Origin: JAUXIQ01 sp030620925 [NCBI: Nitrospinota bacterium]
Lineage (GTDB): Bacteria > JAUXIQ01
Length of the DNA stretch: 23,248 nt
Assembly (NCBI GenBank): GCA_030620925.1
Contig: JAUXIQ010000004.1
Coordinates: forward strand, 1 to 23,248
Reading direction: 5' to 3'
The translations under genes and the position numbers were made by a program. Positions 14,467 to 21,858 of the stretch are shown one piece after another. Numbering within the stretch: position 1 is the first letter of the stretch; each line of letters opens with the position of its first letter. Under the pieces are notes generated by a model. The model saw nothing but the letters and a program-made list of their open reading frames with translations. It was not told the DNA's origin and did not search any database.

Positions 14467-15858
14467 TCACATGCCGTATTGTTTGGCTTTGTAGAACAGC
14501 GTCTTGTAGTCCACCTTCAACAGGCGAGCGGCCTTGCTCTTGTTGCCCTCGGTTATTTCCAAGGCCTTGGAGATGACCTCCCGTTCTATCTCCTGGACGT
14601 TTTTTTTCATCATCTCTTTCATGGTGCGGCCATCTTTAAAGTCTTTCTCTATTTCCATGCTGGTGGGTGAAGAGAACGTTTCCTTGACACCGATGGGGAG
14701 GTCTTTAGGCTGAAGAACGTTGTCGCATAGAAGAGTGGCCTGGCGGACAATATTTCTGAGCTCCCGGACGTTACCCGGGTAATGGTAATTCATCAGTATC
14801 TTGAAAGCATCTTCGGAAATTACCGGAACCTCTTTGCCCAGATTCTGGCAGGTTTCTCCCAGGAAGCGCCTGGCCAGGAAAATGATATCCTCTTTGCGCT
14901 TCCTCAAGGGGGGAACGTCTATGGCAAATTCATTAAGGCGGTAGTAAAGGTCCTGCCGGAACTCGTTCCTTTCCACCTTGGTCGCCAGGGGTACGTTGGT
15001 AGCCGATATGATGCGCACATCGACCTCCACATCCTCCTTGGCTCCCAGAGGTAGGATTTTCCTCTCCTGCAACACTCTCAGCAACTTCTTCTGATTATTG
15101 AGAGAAAGGTTGGTTATCTCGTCGAGGAAGAGCGTCCCTCCACTGGCGGTGGCAAAATGACCTTCCTTGCTTCTGTCCGCACCGGTGAAAGCTCCCCGCA
15201 TGTACCCGAAAAGCTCGCTTTCCATCAGGCTGTCGGGGATGGCTGCGCAGTCGATAGCCAGGAAAGGCCGTTCATAGCGATGGCTCAGTTGATGAATGGT
15301 TCTGGCGACTATTTCCTTTCCGGTGCCCGTTTCACCCTGGATGGTCACTGCGTAATCGGTTTTAGCAACTCTTTCTATCTCGTGCTGCAGCTTTTCTACA
15401 TGTTTGCTGTTGCCCATCTGTTCGAAGATGTTCTGACTGCCCAGGCGCTGTTTGAGTTCTTTGATTTCACTCACCAGCAGGCTTTTCTCGATGGCTCTTT
15501 TAAGAACGAAAAGTATCTCTTCTATTTCCAGGGGTTTGGTCAGAAAGTCGTAAGCGCCCAGCTTCATAGCCCGCACCGCCGACTGCACGTCGCCGTAAGC
15601 GGTGAGCATGATGACCGGAATGTCTAAATCCTTGTCTTTTATTTGAGCCAGGGCGGACAGACCGTCCATCACGGGCATTTTGATGTCCATGAGAACAGCA
15701 TCAGGTATGATTTCTTCGAACGTATCCAGGGCGCCTTTCCCGTCATTGGCACACCAGACCTTATAGCCTTTGTTGCTGAGAAAGTCCTTTAGCAAGATAC
15801 ATATTTCATTGTCGTCATCAACTACTAAAATCTTTGCTTTTTCGTTTCCCGACGTCAT
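14467..15858 (-). CDS. NtrC-family sigma-54-dependent response regulator
   Basis: 463 residues in the full three-domain order. The receiver domain has the acidic pocket at DDD 14-16, phosphoacceptor Asp58 in LMDIKMP, Thr86 region and Lys108 in LTKPLE. The AAA+ domain has Walker A GETGTGKE (175-182), the sigma-54 contact loop GAFTGA (222-227) and Walker B GTLFLDE (241-247). The C-terminal Fis-type helix-turn-helix is at about 434-462, ending NKSKAARLLKVDYKTLFYKA. All motifs needed to activate sigma-54 promoters are intact. The start ATG has AAGGAA upstream, and the first 41 bp overlap the end of the partner kinase-like gene, so the two are translationally linked. The target is unknown. No sigma-54 promoter was recognised in this window. 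Confidence 0.93.
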   Translation of the reverse strand: MTSGNEKAKILVVDDDNEICILLKDFLSNKGYKVWCANDGKGALDTFEEIIPDAVLMDIKMPVMDGLSALAQIKDKDLDIPVIMLTAYGDVQSAVRAMKLGAYDFLTKPLEIEEILFVLKRAIEKSLLVSEIKELKQRLGSQNIFEQMGNSKHVEKLQHEIERVAKTDYAVTIQGETGTGKEIVARTIHQLSHRYERPFLAIDCAAIPDSLMESELFGYMRGAFTGADRSKEGHFATASGGTLFLDEITNLSLNNQKKLLRVLQERKILPLGAKEDVEVDVRIISATNVPLATKVERNEFRQDLYYRLNEFAIDVPPLRKRKEDIIFLARRFLGETCQNLGKEVPVISEDAFKILMNYHYPGNVRELRNIVRQATLLCDNVLQPKDLPIGVKETFSSPTSMEIEKDFKDGRTMKEMMKKNVQEIEREVISKALEITEGNKSKAARLLKVDYKTLFYKAKQYGM

Positions 15859-16954
15859 CCTGATATTCCTTCAAACTTTCAATACTAAACTCGTCGTATG
15901 GGAGATACACAGAAAGTTGAATACCCCCCTCATCATGGGAATTGAGCACTATCTTGCCCCCATGATCTCTTACTGCATCAATGCATGATTTTGTGGCGAG
16001 AGTTTCCAGGGTTACGTTATCATAAATATTGGAAACATTTTTGGCTTCAGTTTGAGATTTATTATACACCGTTGTAAACTTTATGGCCAAATACTTATTA
16101 TTACCCTCTTCTGAAATCGGAATAGCTGAAAAAGCTATATAAGTACCCGGAATAACGACCTCCCCCAGGCGTAAAAGGATGCTGAGCACAGTGAGCACCA
16201 ACTCGTTTTTCTTCCCCTGCACGATGGGCAAATAGGGCGGTATGGCCTTAACCAGCACGATCTGTTTCTGAGCGCCGTAATATTTATAGAAAAACGATGC
16301 TTCGCTGAAGATATCCCCGATGTGCAACTGGCTCCATTCTTCCCCATCCGTCTGGAAAAGGGAGTGATACCTTTCAAAGCACTGTCTCATAATCTCTATT
16401 TGGCTCCATATTTTGTGTAATGGTTCGGCAATACCATTGTCATCATTTTTACTATCCATTTCCTCCATAAGTAGTTGTAATCTTCCAACCACGACCTGAA
16501 GGGAATTGAATATTCGGTGAGTCAACTGTGAGACGAGTTTACCCATCAGGGCATATCTTTCCCCCGTATACTCTGTCTCAAATATTTCGCCGATCGATGG
16601 AGTGCCCAGCATTAGAAGAACGTATTCGTCTGAGTCTATATGGAGATTTAAAAGGGTTACGCTGTATCGAAGGCCCTCCTCCTCACCCACATGGAAGTCA
16701 AGGCAAGGGGAGTAGGCGGTGCCTTTCTCAGTTGCTTCTTGCATCAACTCCTCAAGGGATTCAGCCGTATGGGGAGAAATATTCAACAAAATCTCCGTCC
16801 CCGTATCCTCGTTGTGCTCTTCCTTCACCAGGGAGCGGGCGGCACCGGAAACTTCAATAACACGTCCTCCATCCTTATCCAGCAGAAGCGTTCCTTTGCA
16901 GGGATTTGGGGCCGTTTGTGCTTCTATTTGTTCGGAGTGAGGCGTAGTCCCCAT
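15818..16954 (-). CDS. Degenerate histidine-kinase-like protein (PAS-like plus HisKA, ATP site eroded)
   Basis: 378 residues from the ATG at 16954, which has AAGGGGGA 10 nt upstream. A GTG at 16979-16981 would add 9 residues but has no Shine-Dalgarno. Numbered from that GTG, residues about 28-128 look like a PAS sensor domain (GTLLLDKDGGRVIEVSGAA). Residues 143-172 are a HisKA dimerisation helix, LMGKLVSQLTHRIFNSLQVV, with a candidate phosphoacceptor His155 and the conserved Asn159, but Arg instead of the usual acidic residue after His. The region that should bind ATP ends normally (DHGGKIVLNSHDEGGIQLSVYLP) yet lacks an N-box asparagine (VLTVLSILLRLGEV) and any DxGxG. No membrane segment is seen, so it is cytoplasmic. 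The base composition is AT-richer than its neighbours. It is probably a regulator or phosphatase partner of the adjacent NtrC-type protein. Confidence 0.75.
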   Translation of the reverse strand: MGTTPHSEQIEAQTAPNPCKGTLLLDKDGGRVIEVSGAARSLVKEEHNEDTGTEILLNISPHTAESLEELMQEATEKGTAYSPCLDFHVGEEEGLRYSVTLLNLHIDSDEYVLLMLGTPSIGEIFETEYTGERYALMGKLVSQLTHRIFNSLQVVVGRLQLLMEEMDSKNDDNGIAEPLHKIWSQIEIMRQCFERYHSLFQTDGEEWSQLHIGDIFSEASFFYKYYGAQKQIVLVKAIPPYLPIVQGKKNELVLTVLSILLRLGEVVIPGTYIAFSAIPISEEGNNKYLAIKFTTVYNKSQTEAKNVSNIYDNVTLETLATKSCIDAVRDHGGKIVLNSHDEGGIQLSVYLPYDEFSIESLKEYQDDVGKRKSKDFSS

Positions 16955-17041
16955 GATTACAGTTCCCCCTTCAGTCTCCACGATGGCTGCAGCTGATATT
17001 CTTTATCCGTTAGAATCCATTATCTTAAATAGGTTTGTCCG

Positions 17042-17071
17042 TGTATACCTATCCTTATGGACTCAAATCAA
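17042..17071 (-). promoter_or_regulatory. Possible promoter of the kinase-like/NtrC pair
   Basis: On the minus strand TTGATT (17066-17071) and TATACA (17042-17047) are 18 bp apart. This is a moderate match, about 90 bp before the kinase-like start. Confidence 0.35.
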
Positions 17072-17286
17072 GTTTTCGGCAGATTTAACGGAAATCTTTA
17101 ATTCCAAGGCATAAAATCGAGGGCTGAAGGTTCAATCAGGGGGGTAGTGCCAAATTATCTGACCGGAAATCAAACTCTTTTGGTCTCGCAGAAAATAATC
17201 CCCCTTTTTCTTGCATTGAACCACTCTTTCTGCTATTTGTGAGAAGGTAAAACCAGTGAGAAGTAGGAAAAGGGTCAATTAGAAGG

Positions 17287-17299
17287 TTCTTATTAAGAA
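17287..17299. promoter_or_regulatory. 13-bp palindrome upstream of the acyl-CoA synthetase
   Basis: TTCTTATTAAGAA is a perfect 6-1-6 palindrome 42 bp before the synthetase ATG, flanked on both sides by a GAAGG-like block. It is a candidate operator of the synthetase-AOR gene group. Confidence 0.28.
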
Positions 17300-17341
17300 G
17301 GCGGTCTATGGATGATCCGCCGAAGATGGGGGGAAAACAAT

Positions 17342-18877
17342 ATGCTTCTGAGCGACCTGGTCTATCTCAACGCCCAAAAACGGCCCCATAAGACCGCAGT
17401 TTCCTGCGATGGAGAGAGTTTTACCTCCCAGGAATTTTATGGGAGGATTAACCGCCTGGCCAACGCTCTCCTGAAACTATGCGAGCGTGGAGACAGGGTC
17501 GCCGTCCTCCAGGAGAACTCTAGCCAGTATTTCGAGGCATACTTCGGTATTCCCGCGGCCGGCATGGTTCTCAACCATATCAACTATCGCCTCAGCCCTC
17601 GTGAAATGGCCCATGTAATCAATCACGCTCAGGCTAAGGCATTGATTTTAGGGGATAACTTCGTAGATGCCATGGAGCCTCTCCGAGATTCCCTGGAAAC
17701 GGTGGAAAATTTCATCTGTGTGGGTGAGCCCCGGCCGGGGATGCTGAATTACGAAGAAATGCTTGAAGATTCGTCGGACGCAGAGCCCGGTCTGGACCTG
17801 AAGGACACCGACCTGGCCTGGCTGATGTACACTAGCGGCACAACGGGGTTCCCCAAGGGAGTTATGTGCACCCATAAGAGCCTGATTGCCGGCGTCCATT
17901 CCACCATGCTGGAGACACCCTGCTCAGAAGAGGACGTTTTCCTCAACGTCTTTCCCCTCTGCCACATGGCCAGCTACTCGGCCATGGTGGCGCTGCATCA
18001 CGGCTGCAAGGTCATCATCTCTCCCCGCTTCGATCCCCGGAATGTCCTGGAAACCATCCAGAACCAGCGCGTGACGAACATTTCGCTGGCCCCTACCATG
18101 ATAAACTTCGTTCTGGAATATCCGGGAATCGATGATTACGACACCAGCACGCTCTCCTGCATTCGATACGGCGCCTCGCCCATCCCGGAAAACGTGCTGA
18201 GAAAAGGCATCAAACGCTTCGGGAGCATCTTCCACCAGGGGTACGGGATGACGGAGACATGCTCCGCCGTCACCCTACTCAAGCCGTCCGAGCACATAGT
18301 GGACGGCACGGAAAAGGAGACGCGGCGGCTGAGATCCTGCGGGAAACCGGTACTGACCGCCGTCCTTCGAGTGGTAAAAGACGACGGCACTGACGTGAAA
18401 CCGGACGAAATAGGGGAAATCATCATAAGGGGGGACATGTTAACCACCGGCTACTGGCACAACCCCGAGGCCACCGCGGAAGCTCTGCGCGACGGATGGC
18501 TGCACAGCGGCGACCTGGGCACTATGGATGAAGACGGCTACATCTATATCGTCGAGCGCAAGAAAGACATGATAATCACCGGCGCCGAAAACGTCTACCC
18601 CAACGAGGTGGAAACCGCCATCTACACCCACCCCGCCGTGATGGATGCCGCAGTCATCGGCCTCCCGGACGACACCTGGGGAGAAATGGTCACCGCGGTG
18701 GTTGTCCTCAGGGATGGGGAAAGCGCCACCGAGGAGGATATCATCGACTTCTGCCGCAACCACATGGCCGGCTATAAAAAACCGAAAAAGGTCTTTTTCA
18801 CCGACGAGCTGCCCAGGAACCCCAGCGGCAAGGTTTTGCGCAAGGAACTGCGCGAAAAATACGGGACCTCAGCATAA
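17342..18877 (+). CDS. AMP-forming acyl-CoA synthetase (ANL superfamily)
   Basis: 511 residues from the ATG at 17342, chosen because GGGGGGA (17328-17334) lies 7 nt upstream and family members begin like MLLSDLVYLNAQKRP. An ATG 30 bp upstream is open but lacks a ribosome site. Core motifs are the phosphate loop YTSGTTGFPKG (163-173), GYGMTET, the adenine/ribose motif HSGDLG, the hinge ERKKDMIITGAENVYPNEVE, and the C-terminal catalytic Lys497 in NPSGKVLRKEL. All are intact. The enzyme activates a carboxylic acid with ATP and CoA to acyl-CoA, AMP and PPi. The chain type cannot be told. It leads a gene group with a MoaD-like protein and AOR, so its acid may be the product of the AOR. Confidence 0.92.
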   Translation: MLLSDLVYLNAQKRPHKTAVSCDGESFTSQEFYGRINRLANALLKLCERGDRVAVLQENSSQYFEAYFGIPAAGMVLNHINYRLSPREMAHVINHAQAKALILGDNFVDAMEPLRDSLETVENFICVGEPRPGMLNYEEMLEDSSDAEPGLDLKDTDLAWLMYTSGTTGFPKGVMCTHKSLIAGVHSTMLETPCSEEDVFLNVFPLCHMASYSAMVALHHGCKVIISPRFDPRNVLETIQNQRVTNISLAPTMINFVLEYPGIDDYDTSTLSCIRYGASPIPENVLRKGIKRFGSIFHQGYGMTETCSAVTLLKPSEHIVDGTEKETRRLRSCGKPVLTAVLRVVKDDGTDVKPDEIGEIIIRGDMLTTGYWHNPEATAEALRDGWLHSGDLGTMDEDGYIYIVERKKDMIITGAENVYPNEVETAIYTHPAVMDAAVIGLPDDTWGEMVTAVVVLRDGESATEEDIIDFCRNHMAGYKKPKKVFFTDELPRNPSGKVLRKELREKYGTSA

Positions 18878-18923
18878 CTAAGACGTGCGATGCTATAGCG
18901 GGCCGTGCGTAAAGGTATGAACC

Positions 18924-19208
18924 ATGAGTATAACAGTGATCTTTCACTCTAATCTGAGTAGAATAACCGGCCGGGAGAAGGTGGAAATGGATGCCTCTTA
19001 CGAGGACGTAAGCTCGCTCCTGAATGGGTTGACCGCCATGTTTCCCTCTCTGAAGGAAGAGTTATACGATAATAACGGACAGTTGGATTTTGAGTACCAG
19101 ATTCTCCTCAACGGCAGCAGCATTAACGCCAAGGGAGGGCCCTCCGCACCTCTCGAGGACGGTGATGAAATTACTTTCCTCATGCCCTTGAGCGGAGGTC
19201 TGGCATGA
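18924..19208 (+). CDS. MoaD/ThiS-like ubiquitin-fold small protein
   Basis: 94 residues. The sequence has the beta-grasp pattern of MoaD/ThiS: an N-terminal strand (ITVIFHSNLSRITG), a helix with LLNGLTAMFPSLKEEL, LLNGSSI, then PLEDGDEITFLMPLSGG. In MoaD the C-terminal Gly-Gly is thiocarboxylated and gives sulfur to the pterin cofactor. Here Gly91-Gly92 are followed by Leu-Ala, so the tail would need trimming or act differently. Such genes often sit beside AOR-family genes and are thought to serve synthesis of the tungsto- or molybdopterin cofactor. AAAGGT precedes the ATG, and the AOR starts 48 bp downstream. Confidence 0.83.
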   Translation: MSITVIFHSNLSRITGREKVEMDASYEDVSSLLNGLTAMFPSLKEELYDNNGQLDFEYQILLNGSSINAKGGPSAPLEDGDEITFLMPLSGGLA

Positions 19209-19256
19209 TCCGAAACATACGATTCCATCAAGCATCTTCACTGGGGGATGATACCA

Positions 19257-21116
19257 ATGCTGGATAGAAAGATCGCCTATATTGATCTGACCGACGGGAA
19301 AATAGACTACCAGGAAATTCCCGGCGATCTCCGCAGGAAATACCTGGGAGGCCGCGGGATTAACATGTACCTCCTCAATAAACTCGCGGGTCCGGATACT
19401 GAGCCCCTGGGCGCTGAGAACCCCCTCATCTTCGGCACCGGCATCCTCACCGCCACGCCAGGATACGGCACCGGCCGCATGAACATCTCCGCCCGATCAC
19501 CCCTCTCCGGTTACCTCGCAGACTCCAACATGGGAGGGGATATAGGCGCCGAGCTCCGTTTCGCCGGGTTCGACCACCTGGTGGTGACCGGCAAGAGCAG
19601 CTCACCGGTCTACCTCTTCGTGAACGACGGCAGAGTCGAAATCCGCGACGCCTCCCACCTGTGGGGTAAGGATACCTTTGAGACCCAAACCGCACTCCAA
19701 CAGGAGCTGGGCGATGAGCGCGCCAAATCGGCGGTCATCGGTGTGGCCGGTGAAAACCTGGTCAAATTCGCCCACATTCTCTCGGATCAGAAAAGCTCCG
19801 CCGGCAGGGGCGGGCTGGGTGCGGTCATGGGCTCCAAGAACCTCAAGGCGGTGGCCGCCCGGGGAAAATTGGACATCCGTGTGGCCAGGCCCGCGGAGCT
19901 GCTGGATCATTTCAAGGCGGCTTGCGACGGCCTGCAAAAGAAGAAGTGGATACAGGCCCTGGGCACCCAGGGCACACCGCTATTGTTTAAATTCGGCAAT
20001 CGCACCGGTCTGCTCAGCGTCCGCAACCATCAGGACAACGGCATGGGCGAGGAAGGGCGTGTCCTGGAAGCGGAAAACCTGGAGCGCTACTCAGAAGGCA
20101 TGGCCGCCTGCTTCGGCTGCATAGTCCACTGCCGCCATCGACACCACATCAAGGAAGGGAAATACGCGGGCACCAGGGGCGTGGGGCCCGAGTACGGCGG
20201 CATCGGCGCTTTCGGCGCCAACATGGGCAACACCGACCTGGAGTCGATCATCTACGCCTGCGACCTGTGCAACCGGCTGGGCCTGGACCTCTCGTCCACG
20301 GGCACTTATATCGGCTGGGCCACCGAGCTCTATCAACGGGGTATCATCACCGAAAAGGATGTGGGGTTCCCCCTGGAGTGGGGCGAGCCGGATTCCATGA
20401 TAACACTCATTGATGACATCGCTCAACGACGGGGTTTCGGAGATACCCTGGCCGAGGGGACTTTCGCCAGGGATAAGATCGGCAAGGGCTCTGAAAAATA
20501 TATGATGACCATAAAGAACATCCCCTGCGGCGGCACCGACGAGCGGGCGGTGAAAAGCTTCGCCTTCGGCCTGGCCGTCGCCACCCGCGGCAGCGACCAC
20601 CTGCGAAGCCGTCCCGGCGTGGACCTCTTCGACCTCCCCCAGGATTTCATCAACGAGCTCTACGGCGGCTACGTATCCACCGACTACACTTCCTACGACG
20701 GCAAGGCCAGAATGATATGGTGGCACGAGCTGCTCTACGCCGTGGTGGATTCCCTGGGTACGTGCAAGTTCCAGACAGTATTCAACAGCCCCAACTCCCC
20801 CAAGTGGCAGGAATTCTGCGACCTGCTCCGGCTCTCATTGGGCTGGGACGACATCACGCCGCAGGAGCTGATGGACATCGGAGAACGCATCTATACCACC
20901 GAGCGGCTGTTCATAAACAAACTGGGCCTGGGTCGAGACGACGATACGCTTCCGCGGCGCTATTTCGATGAAAAAGTCAGCAGCGGACTGGCTAAAGACG
21001 CATACATAGACGAGGACCGTTTCCAGCAGATGCTGGACGAATACTACGAGCTGCACGGCTGGGACGCACAGGGAGCACCCACCGAGGCCACCCGTCAGCG
21101 TCTGGATATAGCTTGA
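19257..21116 (+). CDS. Aldehyde:ferredoxin oxidoreductase (tungsten/molybdenum pterin enzyme)
   Basis: 619 residues from the ATG at 19257 (GGGGGA about 8 nt upstream; an ATG 9 bp earlier sits too close to that site). The family pattern is clear: MLDRKIAYIDLTDGKI, then LGGRGINMYLL, then AGRGGLGAVMGSKNLKA for pterin binding. Cysteines for the [4Fe-4S] cluster are Cys285, Cys288 and Cys292 (CFGCIVHC) and Cys503 (GTCKF). Their spacing is very close to the structurally known archaeal AOR (288, 291, 295, 494). AOR oxidises aldehydes to carboxylates with ferredoxin as acceptor and can run in reverse with low-potential electrons. It is cytoplasmic and oxygen-sensitive. Upstream are the MoaD-like protein and the acyl-CoA synthetase. 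A ferredoxin gene follows after 279 bp of repeat-rich DNA. Confidence 0.94.
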   Translation: MLDRKIAYIDLTDGKIDYQEIPGDLRRKYLGGRGINMYLLNKLAGPDTEPLGAENPLIFGTGILTATPGYGTGRMNISARSPLSGYLADSNMGGDIGAELRFAGFDHLVVTGKSSSPVYLFVNDGRVEIRDASHLWGKDTFETQTALQQELGDERAKSAVIGVAGENLVKFAHILSDQKSSAGRGGLGAVMGSKNLKAVAARGKLDIRVARPAELLDHFKAACDGLQKKKWIQALGTQGTPLLFKFGNRTGLLSVRNHQDNGMGEEGRVLEAENLERYSEGMAACFGCIVHCRHRHHIKEGKYAGTRGVGPEYGGIGAFGANMGNTDLESIIYACDLCNRLGLDLSSTGTYIGWATELYQRGIITEKDVGFPLEWGEPDSMITLIDDIAQRRGFGDTLAEGTFARDKIGKGSEKYMMTIKNIPCGGTDERAVKSFAFGLAVATRGSDHLRSRPGVDLFDLPQDFINELYGGYVSTDYTSYDGKARMIWWHELLYAVVDSLGTCKFQTVFNSPNSPKWQEFCDLLRLSLGWDDITPQELMDIGERIYTTERLFINKLGLGRDDDTLPRRYFDEKVSSGLAKDAYIDEDRFQQMLDEYYELHGWDAQGAPTEATRQRLDIA

Positions 21117-21395
21117 GGAACCCTTTTTGGTCAAACACGATCTTTTGAAGACTCAAGAAATTTCGACTATAGTCGCGCCTGGAAGGCGCTACTACAAAAG
21201 GGTGAAAGCGACGACCCCGTGTACCGCGGGGCACTCCTGTTAACGATTAAGGTTTGTATAGATTACCAGAATTTCCCTCCCTTGACCCCGCCTGCCGCGG
21301 GGCGTTCCGCTGGAGGGGACTAAGGGAGGGTGATTAAAGGCCATCGCCCGCGGAACGCGGGGTTCAGAATGGTTTCCCCCAAAAAAGGAGGAGAC
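21117..21395. other. Repeat-rich gap between AOR and its ferredoxin
   Basis: 279 bp without a gene. It contains the palindrome CGACTATAGTCG (21164-21175), the hairpin GCGCCT-GGA-AGGCGC (21175-21189), a CCCCG...CGGGG hairpin near 21218-21234 and the CCCTCCCTT element at 21274-21337. An open frame upstream of the ferredoxin ATG runs through this repeat and is not coding. Confidence 0.75.
21274..21337. repeat. CCCTCCCTT / AAGGGAGGG bounded repeat, copy 2
   Basis: Same design and orientation as 6118-6178. The first 19 bp (TCCCTCCCTTGACCCCGCC), the CGCGGGGC arm, TGGAGGG and the end TAAGGGAGGGTGA are shared, and the centre differs in sequence and length. It lies 58 bp upstream of the ferredoxin start. 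Confidence 0.85.
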
Positions 21396-21788
21396 ATGAG
21401 AATAAAAGTAGAAGCTGATAAATGCACCGGATGCCACATCTGCGAGATGGTCTGCTCACTGCATCACGAAGACGTCATCAACCTGGAGCGGGCGGCCATC
21501 CGCGTCTCCAAAGACGATTTCGGCGATTTAATCTACACCCCCATGGTCTGCCGCCAGTGCAAGAAAATGGTCTGCCTCGATGGACACTCGGAGGGTGATC
21601 AGCAGGAACACCGCGGGAAATACAGGTGGGAGGACGCCTCCGCCATCGAAAAATGCCCCTTCAACGCCGTCTTCTCCTTCCAGGACTCGGTGGTGCACTG
21701 CGATCTGTGCGGCGGGGAACCGCGCTGCGTGCAGTACTGCAGCGTCCAGGCCATCACCGTAGACACCGGAACGGAAGACGCCGCCTAG
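21396..21788 (+). CDS. Ferredoxin-like [4Fe-4S] electron-transfer protein, likely AOR partner
   Basis: 130 residues. The start is fixed by the strong Shine-Dalgarno AAAGGAGGAGAC directly before the ATG at 21396. An upstream GTG at 21330 would translate repeat DNA. Twelve cysteines suffice for three [4Fe-4S] clusters: Cys10, 13, 16 and 20 (CTGCHICEMVC), Cys52, 55 and 60 (CRQCKKMVC), Cys87 (KCPFNAV) and Cys102, 105, 111 and 115 (CDLCGGEPRCVQYC). In the usual multi-cluster ferredoxins the CxxCxxxxC group is closed by a cysteine three residues later. Here that cysteine is absent, and about 26 residues intervene before Cys87-Pro. It probably carries electrons between AOR and the cell ferredoxin pool or a membrane complex. 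Electron-transfer subunits of this type are common beside AOR genes. Confidence 0.86.
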   Translation: MRIKVEADKCTGCHICEMVCSLHHEDVINLERAAIRVSKDDFGDLIYTPMVCRQCKKMVCLDGHSEGDQQEHRGKYRWEDASAIEKCPFNAVFSFQDSVVHCDLCGGEPRCVQYCSVQAITVDTGTEDAA

Positions 21789-21826
21789 CTTGACTCGCTT
21801 AATCGAGCTTTCCGCCTGTCCGTCAG

Positions 21827-21858
21827 GAACGGAATTCCATCTTACCGTTCTTTCTTTC
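21827..21858 (+). terminator. Probable rho-independent terminator after the ferredoxin
   Basis: GAACGG (21827-21832) pairs with CCGTTC (21845-21850) across a 12-nt loop and is followed by TTTCTTTC. The stem is short and the tail imperfect, but the position 38 bp after the stop is right. Confidence 0.42.

Larger units (their letters stand above)
16955..17341. other. Divergent intergenic region between the two-component pair and the acyl-CoA synthetase
   Basis: 387 bp without a credible gene, AT-richer than the coding regions. It holds a possible minus-strand promoter (17042-17071), a perfect 13-bp palindrome (17287-17299) and a CCCCC-TTTTT run (17200-17209). I saw no clear plus-strand promoter of either the sigma-70 or the sigma-54 type. 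Confidence 0.7.

Noticed and set aside
17135-17160. Minus-strand TGGCAC resembling the -24 element of a sigma-54 promoter
   Set aside because: The required GC at the -12 position is CT at the correct spacing, so only half of the promoter is present.
17135-17285. Possible worn insertion-sequence ends (GGGGGGTAGTGCCAAATTATCTG and later GGGTCAATT blocks)
   Set aside because: No transposase remnant, no matching terminal inverted repeats and no target duplication could be found.
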